Assembly (NCBI GenBank): GCA_902651635.1
Contig: CACRSC010000054.1
Coordinates: 158,158-222,157, forward strand
Reading direction: 5' to 3'
Source of the DNA: Mastigamoeba balamuthi
Taxonomy: Eukaryota > Evosea > Mastigamoebida > Mastigamoebidae
Length of the DNA: 64,000 nt
Position numbers and translations under genes: made by a program. The notes beneath the pieces were generated by a model. It saw nothing but the letters and a program-made list of their open reading frames with translations. It had not been told where the DNA came from and searched no databases. Shown piece after piece: positions 42,663 through 53,391 of this stretch. Numbering within the stretch: position 1 is the first letter of the stretch; each line of letters opens with the position of its first letter.

Positions 42663-44773
42663 TCAGGCGACGCGGCCTGTGGCGACCTGCTCCTCGATGC
42701 CGGCCTCGTTGAACCCTCGGCGGATGTAGAAGAACCCGTTGAGCCCCCAGTCTCCCCACGAGTTGGCGACAATCCAGTACGGGACCCCGGCGCTGTCCTC
42801 TCCCCACCCGACGATCTGCATTGAAAGGCAGGGAGGGTCAGGAGGCGTGTAGGGGCAAGAGAGGGGCTTGGGTACCACGACAGCGTGGGCGCCGGAGTAC
42901 TTGGACCCCTCGGTGACGCGGTAGACGCCACTCGTGTAGTGCATGAAGTCACTGAACACGTAGAACGTGACCTCGAGGGGCCCGTACGTCATGATCTCTC
43001 TCTGCATCATCTCCACAGTGCCGGACCTGTTCCCGCTCACGTGCACGTCGTACTGCGGCAGCGGCCCGCTCAGTGCCACGAGGCGAGGGGCGTGTGGGCA
43101 GACGCGGGAGGAGCGACTCACGGCACTGGTTGTGCGGTAGAGCTTGAGGCTGGAGCCGTCGCTGGGGCAGCGCGTGGGGCAGCGGATGGACGAGACGATG
43201 CTGTAGGTGGGCACGCAGGCGTCGGTGGCCGTGCCCAGGGTCATGTAGTCCTGCCACAGCAGGTCCACGAAGCCGCCCTGGCACGCCTGCTGGCGCATGT
43301 GGCACGAGATGGGGTAGATGGGCCCCATCCGCACGACGGCCCCGTGGGCGACGCAGTAGCGGTCCTCGAATGCCTTGGACCCCGCGAACGCCCAGCACCC
43401 GCCGCAGGTGTCCTGGTTCCTGATGTAGTCCATGCCGCAGGCCGGCCACTGCTGCCGAGCGTCAAACGACCTCGGGATGGCCCCCAGCTGCTCCGCCTCG
43501 CGGGCCGGCCTGGTGGGCAGCGGCGACTCGCGGGGCCTCCAGAGCACGCTCTGCTCGGGCTGCCGCAGCATCTCCTTCACGTCGTCTGGCGGGGGCACAC
43601 CACATGAGCCAAGGAGCACGAGAAAGAAGGTGTGTGCATGATAGTGTGAGAGGAAATGTGCTCCATGTGAGCGTCCGTGTTTGTGTGACAAGTGGGTGAG
43701 TGCGAGTGTGTGAGACAATGACAGTGACAGTGGTAGCGTGAGTGAGAGCGAGAACGAGAGCGACAGTGATGAGAGTTAAGAGTGAGATTTTCGGGATGGG
43801 AGTGTAATGTGAGAGCACGGGGGATGGCCGCATACCAAAGGTCTTGTCGTCGAAGAAGCCGTTCTTGCCAGCAGTCCACGTGCGAGAGACCCTGTTGATG
43901 GCCGCGATCTCTTCCTCGTCGTTGATGCGCGTGGAGCTGAGGCGCGGGATGCCGACCCACCTGAGGTCCGTGCAGGTGTCTGTGTTGGACCAGCTGAAGA
44001 CGCTCGGGTCGATGGGGTCGAGCGAGACGCTGAGGAAGTTGAGCGTCTGGACCTTATCGGGGCTCGAGAAAACCCGCTGCACCGGCACGTGCGTCTGCGA
44101 GTCGACGACGACGACGTACTTCTTCTGCCCCGAGCGCGCCGTCCACGTGTCGCACCTGCGCGTGGCGTCGAGCGGGCAGGCGCACTTCCTGCACGTCTGC
44201 GAGTACAGCCCGTTCACGGAGATGCACTGCCTGGTCTGTATGGGTGCCCTTCCAGTGAGTAGAGCCCGCGTGGATATGTACGCATTTGTGTGTGTGTAGT
44301 GTGCGTGTGGGCTGGTGGGTGGCCATGCACGCGTGTCTGAGCTCATTCATTCGTGTCTGCGGACCTTGTAGTACCACATCATCGTGCAGATTCTGCGACC
44401 GAAGAACAGGTCCTCGAAGAACAACACGTACCCCGTCGTCTTGGTGCTGCCCGACGACTTACCGTACGTCGTCTGGTTCCTGCCCGCGCACCACGTAAGA
44501 CACAAAAGGTGCGCCGCGGGAGCACAGAGGAGCGCACAGCTGGATCTGGGCGTAGTCGTAGTCGTCGATGTAGATGGTGCTGAGCGACCAGCGCAGCGGG
44601 GCGTTGGGCAGCTGCAGCGTCGTGTTGACGGTGGCCGTGAGCGTGCAGGGGATGTCGGGCAGCTCGGCCGTGTGGTGATCGACCAGCGCGATGGGCAGCG
44701 CTATCACGAGGACCACCACCACGCAGCACAGGCAGCCGGCACCAGCGGCGATGTACGCCACCGTCTTGTTCAT
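42663..44773 (-). CDS. membrane-anchored papain-family cysteine protease, copy 2
   Basis: Inverted paralog of the gene at 24240-26346 with all six exons and the same intron positions; exon 1 is 44773-44538. The signal anchor, NQTTYGKSS in exon 2, [24 protein letters not shown] and VANSWGDWG are intact, so it looks functional. Most coding changes are conservative. Its introns differ more, including a dinucleotide-like CACTCTC tract near 43620-43800. Similarity ends soon after the stop, where it joins the decayed GH28 piece. Confidence 0.9.
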
Positions 44774-45343
44774 GGGAAACGACGACGGCTCCTCGGTAGC
44801 CACACAGGCGAGTTTCATAAAAATGACCCTGCAGATTTGTGTGGCGGTTGCACCTGTTTCTGTTAAGACTGAATCGGAATAGGTGCATGTTTACCGCGAT
44901 CAGTCTTCACATTAGGTATGCCACCGATAGCAAGCATGTTGCACGATTCCTGGAATGAGTATCTTCGTTCACGGTCCTTTTCAGGGTTTCTAACTACTTC
45001 TTTCCCCTCGAAGAATAATTGTGGTCAGTAGGATGGGGCAGTGCTTGGTAATTAAAGGTGCAAAAGGACAGTATCGTTAAGACTAAAGAAATTAGGACCC
45101 GCCCAAGGACCCCATGGGGTCTGGAATACAGGGAATGGGGGGGGGGTGCCCTAAGTATAAAGAAATTCTGCCAGTCCCACCAGTAGGTGCACCTCTGATA
45201 CACCTCCATTCTGAACCATACTTCGAATATGCCCCAAACCAGCTGCTTCAGCTGTAGGCCCCCTCAGTGGTACGTTCTGTTGTCAGGGGCAAGAATATTA
45301 TTCTGTCAGACTTCATTCGAGTGTTTGTGTTGTTGTGGGAGAA
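44774..45343. other. intergenic region
   Basis: About 570 bp of lower-GC DNA with a G run at 45138-45147. No gene recognised. Confidence 0.5.
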
Positions 45344-48300
45344 TCAGATATGCTGAGATGTTGTTGGCCGCTTTGCCTGGTAGGACGAGGTCACGCTCCT
45401 CTCGCGGGACATGGCCAGCCCGTTAATGCTTCTGAGCTGCGAGCTGATCTCGACGAGTGACTTGGGTGCCTTGGCCTTGTCGTACAGCACTGCGCTCGCT
45501 TCCTTCTGCGGGGTCGCCATAGCCCTCCACTTGCTCAAGTTGGTCGCCAGGTTCTCGGCGAGTACTCTGGCCTGCTCGGGGCACGCCTTTGCCACGAGCT
45601 CGACCATGGGCTGTACGACGTACTGAATGAACGCGCACTGGCACTTGGGGGTGTCGGTCGTCGTCCTGTCCATGAACGGGCTGATGGCCAGCGACGCGCT
45701 GCGCTCCCTGTCGCCCTGCAGGAAGAACTCCTCCATGACGCGCTGGGCCCAGCGCTGGCAGACGGGCCACCCCCGCGTCGAGTTGGAGATGTCGGCCATC
45801 TTGAGCATCATCTGCATGACGAGCAGCTTGTCGGGCTTGGAGTTGACGAGGTTCCCCGAGGCAACACGCGCGCCGAACTGCGAGGTGAGCTCGAGGTGCC
45901 TCGCCATGTCCGTCGCGAGGACCAGCTGGCAGACGGTCCTGTGCAGGTCCTGCCTGTCCTCCTTGCTCAGCCCGTCGGCGAACCCCAGCGTCTGGTCGAG
46001 GAACAGCAGCGACATCGACTCGGAGCAGTGCATGCTCTCGAGCACGTTCAGCCCGTTGTAGCGGAAGCAGAGCGGGTCCATCGTGGCCGCCAGGAAGTTG
46101 TTGTTGACACCCGGGTGCTTGTAGTCGTGCACGAACGCCGCCACGACCGCTGCCAGGCGCTCCAGTGGCGTGAACGTGAACTCGGCAGCCTCGCAGGCCG
46201 ACAGGAGCAGAGAGACGGCCGCTGCGACGTCGGCGGCGTGCACGCTGCGGTGGTACGGGTTGCCGAGGTAGCCCTGCTCGACGGTCCGCAGGAACAGCTG
46301 CAGCTTGGGGACGTTGAGGCCCAGCGCCCTGACGAGGTCGCCGCGCTGCATGAGGGCCAGGCCCAGCTCCTCGAACAGCGAGCGGCCCTGCGTGGGCTGC
46401 ACGAGCTCCACGTCGAAGTCCCACGAGTCGAGACCCACGACTCGGCCGCCCTCGAGGGTCACTGTCACGCGGCTGAGAAGGGCGAGCTCAGATGCCCCCT
46501 TGACGAGGCAGTCTGCCTCCGGGGCCCCGGAGTGGGCCAAGGCGGCGAGCTCGTTGCAGTCGACTGACTCGCAGTGAATCGAGAGGTCCAAGTCGGGCAG
46601 GTCGGCCTTGGCAAGGATGTCAAGAAGATAGGCGTCGGTCTCGGAATCCAGCCCTGATATCAGTGAGTCAGAACTCAATGGAATCACCTGTGGAGAGCAC
46701 TTAGGGCCTTCAGCTTGTCCTTGTCGGCCTTGAAGAGCTTGTTGGTAGACAGCAGGGCGACGAGGTTGACGAGGTCCTGGCGGTCCCTTGGCGTGATGCG
46801 CTTCTGGTCCGCCAGGCGCAGCAGCGTCAGGACGGCGTCCTCTGCCGGCGTCCCTATGAGGTTGGCCGACGTCACGGTCCCCAGCCTCGTCTCGAGCTCG
46901 CGGACCCTGCCCCTGAGGTGCCGCGTGACCAGCAGCAGCACGACGGCGAAGGCCACGCCCACGACGACCACGGGGACGACGACCGACGACGCGATGATGG
47001 CCGCGGTCCTGTCCACGGGGAACATGTCCTTCTCGCGGACCAGCGCCACGAACTTCCACCCGTGCAGCTCCTCGAGGTGTATGTGGTAGAAGAGCCAGGT
47101 CTCGCCCGCGAGCCGCAGCGGGACAGAGCCCATGATGTTCTCGCCACGCTCGGCCTGCTCCATCGTGTCCGCGACGTCGTCGTTGGCGAGGGTCTCGACG
47201 ATGTTGCAGATGTACCGCTCGCAGGGGTCATTGAAGACCAGCTGCATAGCCTCGGCGCTGCCCGCGATCACGTCGTTGTTGTCGGCGACCAGGAAGGGCA
47301 TCGCCGGGATGTCGAACGACTTGCTCAGGTTCTGCAGCATCTCGCGCGTCTTGGAGATCCTGAGGTTGATCTCGAAGGCCCCGAGGTAGTACCCCTCCCT
47401 GCTGTACGCCGGCACCACGACGCTCACCGCCGACGCTGGTCCATGGTTGATCAGTCGTCAGGAGCCAAGCCCCTCTGTCGTTGTTCGTACGGTGCATGTA
47501 GCTGATGATGTAGGGCCTGGACCACACGGCAGACGTGTCGCCTGGGGTGGCCCTGGGGTAGGCGAGGTAGCTGTTCAGGTTACCGGTCTTGCCGCTGTGC
47601 ATCCGCGAGTAGGTGCTGTTGAGCGACTGCAGGGTCAGCGCCCCTCCGCTCGCCCTCGTCAGGTCGTACGAGACCCACACGCGCCCAAAGTCCGCCTGCG
47701 CGGACCCGTTGCCCCGCGACCACCGCCACGAGCTCGCTGGCAGCTTGTCGTTGATGGCCACGACGAGCGGCTCGAGCCCGAGGCTCAGCCTGAGCCCTAC
47801 GGCGATCTCGCAGGCCCTCGCGCAGCCCATGATCGAGCTGTTGCCGCGCGCGGCCGCCGTCGCGGCGAGGAACATGTCGTACTCGTCCTGGCAGGGGCAC
47901 CCGGCGGCCGGCGGGAACGCTGGCCAGGGCTCCGCAGACGCCACCCCGAACTTGGACACGTAGAACTCGCTCTGGCGCGTCGGACGCGCGTCGTAGACGA
48001 TGGCGACGCCCGAGGGCAGCCGGGTGTACGTCAGGTCGCTGAGCGTGACGTCCTGGCGCGCGTAGCTCCCCGAGTCGTACTCGCTCGACATCGTGCGGGA
48101 CGCCAGCTGCGCGACCTGCGCGCGTTCCTGCACGTCAGCTGCCTCGAGACACGTCACGCCTTAAAGCCGCACGCACCGTCGTGACGCCGCTGAAGAACTG
48201 CGTGATGACCGTTTGGGAATGCAGCATCGACTGCTGCAGAAGACGCTCGCTGGACACGGGAGAGGAAGAGAGAGGAAGAGAGATGAAGAGAGAGCGAGAG

Positions 48301-48452
48301 TAGAGGTCAGCTGGCAGCCTGGCAGTGCACATGCACGAGGGGGAGAGAGAGAGCGCCCGGCAGCCGCACGTGTAAGAGAGCGAGGCGGACGGGGAGCACA
48401 ACAGCGCGACCACCGCTGCCACCACGACCCACCGGTGCTGCATGATGCACAT
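45344..48452 (-). CDS. receptor-like cyclic nucleotide phosphodiesterase (signal peptide, Cache-like ectodomain, membrane helix, PDEase_I)
   Basis: The first exon, starting at 48450-48452, encodes a signal peptide (WVVVAAVVALLCSPSASLSY). Three short introns join in phase to an ectodomain: QSMLHSQTVITQFF, then ~220 residues with paired Cys, ending SAVSVVVPAYSREGYYLGAFEI, a pattern typical of dCache sensor domains. A 55-nt intron at about 47441-47495 restores frame there. A strong membrane helix (IIASSVVVPVVVVGVAFAVVLLLV) follows. A ~47-nt intron near 46633-46680 leads to the catalytic domain: HRSVHAADV, FVHDYKHPG and MADISNSTR are the metal-binding H, HD and D motifs of class I PDEs. Predicted to hydrolyse cAMP or cGMP in the cytosol under control of an external small-molecule ligand. 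Confidence 0.82.
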
Positions 48453-48610
48453 ATGCGGACCAAAAATAGGTTTCGCAACAATGAGCAGTCCTCTGCAGAT
48501 CGCGGCTACGTCACCCTGTGTGTGGGGCGGGATCTCAATCTAGGGGCGGGGTGATTTCCTACTGCTTTTTCTTCGATCCCGCGGCGATTTTTGCGAATCC
48601 GTGCCAATAA

Positions 48611-50066
48611 ATGAACGCGAAACGGGACGCTGCAAATAGCGCGGCCGCACAACCGCGGGCCCACGCCGATCCCCACCCCAGCGTCCGCCCGGCCCTCTGC
48701 ACCGCCGCGCCCTCGCCCCCCAAGCCCACGGACCACACCCTCGCAGGTTCATACCATCCCCCACCCTCCACTCCCCTCGCCAGCGCACGACGACCCCACA
48801 CCCCTCCACGTGTTCGATCGCCACGCACCGACGGGACGGCGACCAACGACGCGGCGGGGACCGGGGGGGCGCCCGAAATCACAACGTAACAACACGTCAG
48901 TGAGGGCCCTCCCCCGTCTCTCGTCCGCGATGATGCATCGCGCCAGCGCACTCCCCGGCACGCAAACCGCAATACACCGGCGGCGGATTCGGATACTGCA
49001 ACGCGATGACACAAAGCGGAGGACGCGCAGGGCGCGTCAGTAGTGACGTAACAACACGTCGCATCGCGGGCTCTTCTGTCCTTTCCCCTCCCCCCGTTTC
49101 CCCACCGCCACCCACCAACGCCAGTGAACGCAACCGCGCCGGGTCCCGAGGGAACGTGGCAGCCAACGCAATAACACGTCACATCACCCACTCCCCCCCT
49201 TGCCTGCCCGCACGCGCGCGCGCCCCGCAGAGGAGCTGACGCTGCGGGCCGCCGCCGAGGCCGGGGCGGGGGACCCAGCGGCGGCGCAGGCGACGCTCGA
49301 GGCGGCGGGGGAGTACGGGCCGGCGCTGCTGATGCGGCGGCGTCTGCTGATGTCGCACCCGCGCCTGCGGGGCCCCGGGGCGCCGTCCGAGACGGACCTC
49401 CTGCGCCGCGCGCAGTCGCCCGCGCACCGGGCGGCCGGCGACGCCTTCGCGCTGCACGTCTCGCGGGCGCGGCCGACGCCGACGGCGCTGTGGCTGGGGG
49501 CCTACTGGCTGGACCTCGTGGCGTCGGACCGCGCGCGCGCGGTGGCGCTGTACCGCGCGGCGAGCGAGGGCGGCTGCGTCTACGCGACCGACTGCCTGGG
49601 CTGGAGCTACTTCACCGGCAGCGGCACGCCCGTCGACTACGGCGAGGCCGTGCGCCTCAGCCGCGCCGCCAGCGAGGCCGGCGACTCGCAGGCGCGCAAC
49701 AACTACGCGTGGGGGTACTACCGCGGGCTGGGCGTCCCCAGCGACGCCGCGCGGGCCGTCGAGCTGTTCCGCCAGTCGGCCGACGAGGGCAACACGCTGG
49801 CCACGTGCAACCTCGGCTACTGCTACGAGATGGGCACCGGCGCGCCCAGGGACGAGCGCGAGGCCCGCAGGCTCTACGCGCGCGCCGCCGAGCGCGGGCT
49901 GCCCGAGGCGCTGTTCAACCTGGCGCTGTTCGAGTGCAAGGGCGTCGCCAGCTGCGCGCCCGACATCCGCCAGGCCGCATCGCTGCTCCGCGCCGCTGCG
50001 GACCTCGGCTACCGCGACGCCGAGCGCCAGCTGCGCCGCCTGCAGGCCCGCCAGCTCAGCGTGTAG
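48611..50066 (+). CDS. Sel1-like repeat protein
   Basis: Exon 1 (48611-48746) gives a Pro/Ala-rich leader, and exon 2 starts at 49231; both are phase 1, giving LAEELTLRA. At least four Sel1/TPR-like repeats follow: AVALYRAASEGG, AVRLSRAASEAGDSQARNNYAWGYYRGLG, AVELFRQSADEGNTLATCNLGYCYEMG and ARRLYARAAERGLPEALFNLALF. Such alpha-solenoids are protein-protein adaptors. The 484-nt intron carries three copies of a GTAACAACACGTCA word. It is divergent from the phosphodiesterase gene. Confidence 0.8.
48890..49185 (+). repeat. three spaced copies of a GTAACAACACGTCA word inside an intron
   Basis: Copies near 48893, 49047 and 49168 (the last as CAATAACACGTCACATCA), about 120-155 bp apart, inside the Sel1-repeat gene's intron. 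On the minus strand they make recurring Thr-Cys-Cys-Tyr-Val codons in an open frame, which I take as coincidence. Confidence 0.6.
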
Positions 50067-50344
50067 TAGCAGAAGAAAACCGGCGGCCCGAGGGCGGCAC
50101 AGGAGAGGTGTGAGACCTCCTGTGCTGTGGGTGCCGGGGGAACGGAGATACCGAGAAAGTGGAAGATATTTCACGTCAGTGACGTGTGTGCACTGTCGTC
50201 AGATGCCCTCCGGCGCGCTGTTGTTTTTTCTTTTCTTTTCTTTTTTTTCCTCCACACTACTCAAAGAGCTCGCAAAGCCCGCACGCGTAGAGGCCGCCCG
50301 CACACTCGGCGCAAGCAGCAGCACACACAGACAGCGAGAGCAAG

Positions 50345-51232
50345 ATGGAGGCCAAGCACGGGACGTTTGCGGTGAAGAAGGGGCTGGCGCAGATGCTCAA
50401 GGGCGGCGTCATCATGGACGTTGTCAACGTGGAGCAGGCGAAGATCGCCGAGGAGGCGGGCGCGTGCGCCGTCATGGCGCTCGAGCGCGTGCCGGCGGAC
50501 ATCCGCGCGCAGGGCGGCGTCGCGCGCATGAGCGACCCGGAGCTGATCTGCGCGATCAAGAAGGCGGTCAGCATCCCCGTGATGGCCAAGTGCCGCATAG
50601 GGCACTTTGTCGAGGCGCAGATCCTCGAGGCCATCGGCATCGACTACATCGACGAGAGCGAGGTCCTGACGCCCGCCGACGAGGAGAACCACATCCTCAA
50701 GAGCGAGTTCAAGGTGCCCTTCGTCTGCGGCTCGCGCAACCTGGGCGAGGCCCTGCGCCGCATCGGCGAGGGCGCGGCCATGATCCGCACCAAGGGCGAG
50801 GCCGGCACCGGCGACGTCGTCGAGGCCGTCCGCCACGCGCGCACCGTCATGGGCCAGATCCGCCGCGTGCAGGCGATGCCCGTCGAGGAGCTCATGGCCT
50901 ACGCCAAGGAGATTGGCGCCCCGTACGAGCTCGTCCGCGAGACGCACGACCTCGGCAGGCTGCCCGTCGTCAACTTCGCCGCCGGCGGCGTCGCCACGCC
51001 CGCGGACGCGGCGCTGATGATGCAGCTCGGCATGGACGGCGTCTTCGTCGGCAGCGGCATCTTCAAGAGCGGCGACCCCGCCAAGCGCGCCGCCGCCATC
51101 GTCAAGGCCGTCACGCACTACAAGGACGCGGCGATCCTCGCAGAGGTCAGCAAGAACCTCGGCGAGGCCATGGTCGGCATCAACTGCAGCTCGCTGCCCA
51201 AGAGCGACAAGATCGCTGAGCGCGGCTGGTAA
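50345..51232 (+). CDS. PDX1: pyridoxal 5'-phosphate synthase lyase subunit (PdxS/SNZ)
   Basis: A single exon of 295 residues, the usual length, with no intron unlike its neighbours. [45 protein letters not shown] and [18 protein letters not shown] are diagnostic. [47 protein letters not shown] and [11 protein letters not shown] complete the (beta/alpha)8 barrel; the Schiff-base lysine in VMAKCRIGH is present. It makes PLP from ribose 5-phosphate, glyceraldehyde 3-phosphate and ammonia with a PDX2 glutaminase, which I do not see in this window. Lack of introns could mean past horizontal transfer, but base composition fits the host. Confidence 0.97.
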   Translation: MEAKHGTFAVKKGLAQMLKGGVIMDVVNVEQAKIAEEAGACAVMALERVPADIRAQGGVARMSDPELICAIKKAVSIPVMAKCRIGHFVEAQILEAIGIDYIDESEVLTPADEENHILKSEFKVPFVCGSRNLGEALRRIGEGAAMIRTKGEAGTGDVVEAVRHARTVMGQIRRVQAMPVEELMAYAKEIGAPYELVRETHDLGRLPVVNFAAGGVATPADAALMMQLGMDGVFVGSGIFKSGDPAKRAAAIVKAVTHYKDAAILAEVSKNLGEAMVGINCSSLPKSDKIAERGW

Positions 51233-51372
51233 TTTGCGAGGGCGCTGCAGGCAAAGCAGCCATTTAAGTCAGCGGAGGGGGGACGGGTGGGGCACCGGTG
51301 CGCTCCCCCCCCTCGCTCCCCCCTCCCTCTCGGACCGTGCGGGAGCTTGAGCCCGGCGCGTCCCCGACAGCC

Positions 51373-51378
51373 AATAAA
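51373..51378 (+). terminator. poly(A) signal AATAAA
   Basis: AATAAA about 140 nt after the PDX1 stop, followed by TATATAAA at about 51386, which may serve the next gene as a TATA box. Confidence 0.4.
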
Positions 51379-51524
51379 ACTGCAGTATATAAAAGCCAGC
51401 GTTGCGCACAGACTGCAAGCACCAATGCAGTGAACACGTGTTGTTGGGTGCCGATTCGAACCGCGGAGGGCTCGACAGGTGGAACCGCGTGACAAAAATA
51501 GGGGAAGCCTGGTGGTGGGGTGCG

Positions 51525-52238
51525 ATGGGGGGCCTGGTGCCGCGGAGCAGGGGCGAGGGGGCCGCGCGCTTCGACGAGGCCCGGGCGTTCGTCGAGGACG
51601 CGCTGCGCACGAGGCTGCCGGCGGGCCTGCACTTCCACTGCGCCGGCCACACGCTCGAGGACGTGCTGCCCGCCGCCGAGACGCTGGGGCGCTCCGAGGG
51701 CTTCTCGAGCAACGAGCAGCTCTGCCTGCGCACCGCAGTGCGTCCAGGGGGGCCCCCGAGCAGCTGTTTCCTGAGCACCGCGGTGCATCACCGGTGGCGT
51801 TGCGCACAGGCGCTTTTCCATGACGTGGGGTACGCGGAGAGGTACGAGAACAACGAGGACGTGGGCGCCAGGTGGGCAGGGGAGCACCTGCCGCGGTTCG
51901 GGTACGGCGCCGAGCAGGTGGCGCTCGTGCGCGAGCTCGTCATGGCGACGCGCATGCCGCAGAGGCCGCGGGGCCCGCTGCAGGGCGCCATGTGCGACGC
52001 GGACCTCTCGCACTTGGGCTCGCAGGCCTTCGCCGAGCGCACCGAGCGCCTGCGCCGCGAGGTCTCGGAGCACAGCGGCGCCGAGGTGTCGGCGGAGCAG
52101 TGGGCCAGGGGCAACCTCAAGTTCCTCGCCGAGCACAGGTGGTGGACCGCGAGCGCCCAGAGGCTCTGGTCGCAGGGGCAGGAGCGGAACCTCGACGCTG
52201 TGCGTTCGTCGCTGTCAGGGTTGCCGGCAAATTCTTGA
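51525..52238 (+). CDS. HD-domain metal-dependent phosphohydrolase
   Basis: Exon 1 (51525-51737) and exon 2 (51810-52238) join in phase; the frame is also open through the 72-nt intron. The HD motifs are FHCAGHTLEDVLPAAE (first His), ALFHDVGYAER (His-Asp pair) and MCDADLSHLG (last Asp), as in the HD superfamily of nucleotide phosphohydrolases. About 210 residues, single domain, and most like bacterial stand-alone HD proteins. Substrate not predictable. An upstream in-frame ATG at 51402 is possible. Confidence 0.75.
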   Translation: MGGLVPRSRGEGAARFDEARAFVEDALRTRLPAGLHFHCAGHTLEDVLPAAETLGRSEGFSSNEQLCLRTAVRPGGPPSSCFLSTAVHHRWRCAQALFHDVGYAERYENNEDVGARWAGEHLPRFGYGAEQVALVRELVMATRMPQRPRGPLQGAMCDADLSHLGSQAFAERTERLRREVSEHSGAEVSAEQWARGNLKFLAEHRWWTASAQRLWSQGQERNLDAVRSSLSGLPANS

Positions 52239-52667
52239 ATTTGAACCCCATCCGGAAGGTGCGCTGCTCCCAACGGCCGAGCCCACACATGCGTGCTTCC
52301 GGGTGAGGGCTCCCGCCACAGTGGCACGGGGGAGGCGGTCAGGGTAGGCCTCCCCAGCCACGGAGGCCCGATTCTCGAACCCTGGCAGTCAAAGGTGCAC
52401 TGCGGCAGATCAACAACAGTCTTATTTCCAGGGTGTGCTATTGACGGCGCGACTGGTGCAGTGGTGGGCAAGGGGGGAGGGGGGAGGAGATGGAGGGGGG
52501 ACACCCTCCAGTGTGTTCGCGCGTGCGTACTTTCCGTTTGGCGAGGTTGTTGTGTGTGCTTTTTGAATTGGAGTTCTACGGCACTTGAATTCGGGGCCGA
52601 ATTCAATTTAAACGAGGAAACGGGCCGCGGCAGGCGGGCCCGACCCGTGAAGGCGGATGGGGGAGAG
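52239..52667. other. intergenic region
   Basis: About 430 bp between convergent genes. No gene or repeat recognised. Confidence 0.5.
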
Positions 52668-52972
52668 CTATGTCGAGGGCCTCTCCTCGCCGGGCGGGGG
52701 CGACACCATGTTGTCGGGCCTCTCGCCGTAGTGCTTCTTGATGTTCTCCGCCTTGTACAGCGTCTCCGCGTTCTTCTTGGCCTCCTGGGCGCTCTTGGCC
52801 TGTTCGTCGCGAGCGGGGGTGTGTCAGAGGGGGGTGATGTGGAGGGAGGAGGGGCAGTGCTCACATAGAGGAGGCCTTGGATCTGGCCCAGCGATTCCTT
52901 GCGGCCGGTGAGCTGCTGCAGCTTGGACATGGGGCCCTTCCTCATGGGGTCTTCCTGCACCTCCTCGACCAT
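52668..52972 (-). CDS. unrecognised small charged protein
   Basis: Exons of about 105 nt (52972-52868) and about 135 nt (about 52802-52668) join in phase 0. They read MVEEVQEDPMRKGPMSKLQQ, then a helical Lys/Ala-rich part (KSAQEAKKNAETLYKAENIKK), ending PPPGEERPST. A pyrimidine tract and CAG upstream (about 53020-53035) suggest an earlier exon, so the true start may lie further right. Family unknown. Confidence 0.5.
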
Positions 52973-53391
52973 TTTGACCGACGTCTTGCGCGGCTGGGCT
53001 CTGGCGGTGCAGAGAGGTGGCTCTGTGGGTGGGAGGGGAAGGGAGGGGGGAGGCGAGAACGTCCAGCAGAGTGGCGCAGTTAAAAATACTACTTCGTTCC
53101 TCTGGGTGATCTCAGAGAAAAAAATATCAATCGGTTAGGGATTCCGTTACACAAATCATCAGCGGGGGACCATCACCCAGAAAAGGGCAAAGTGGAACTC
53201 CGTCCTCGCCAAACACAGCACTATGGTGGATTACCAGCTCCCGTTCTGAGCCTCGGCGTCGCCGGTCCCTTCTTCTCCCATGAATCTCGCCCGTGGACCG
53301 TGATGTCCGAGATACAAATATCTCCGATCCACGTAGATTCCGCGGCAGATTGGCGCCGGCCCAAAGGAACGGCAACGCGAAGCCCTGCGCC

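Noticed and set aside
26170-44773. Retroviral or LTR-type element explaining the inverted protease pair
   Set aside because: Both copies keep introns and there are no terminal repeats or reverse transcriptase; segmental duplication explains them.
47225-47500. Apparent frameshift in the phosphodiesterase ectodomain
   Set aside because: A 55-nt GT-AG intron (about 47441-47495) restores the frame and gives the expected Cache-like join, so no break is needed.
48559-49191. 210-codon minus-strand frame with recurring Thr-Cys-Cys-Tyr-Val
   Set aside because: It overlaps the first exon and intron of the Sel1-repeat gene; the recurring residues come from the spaced DNA word, and there is no independent sign of a gene.
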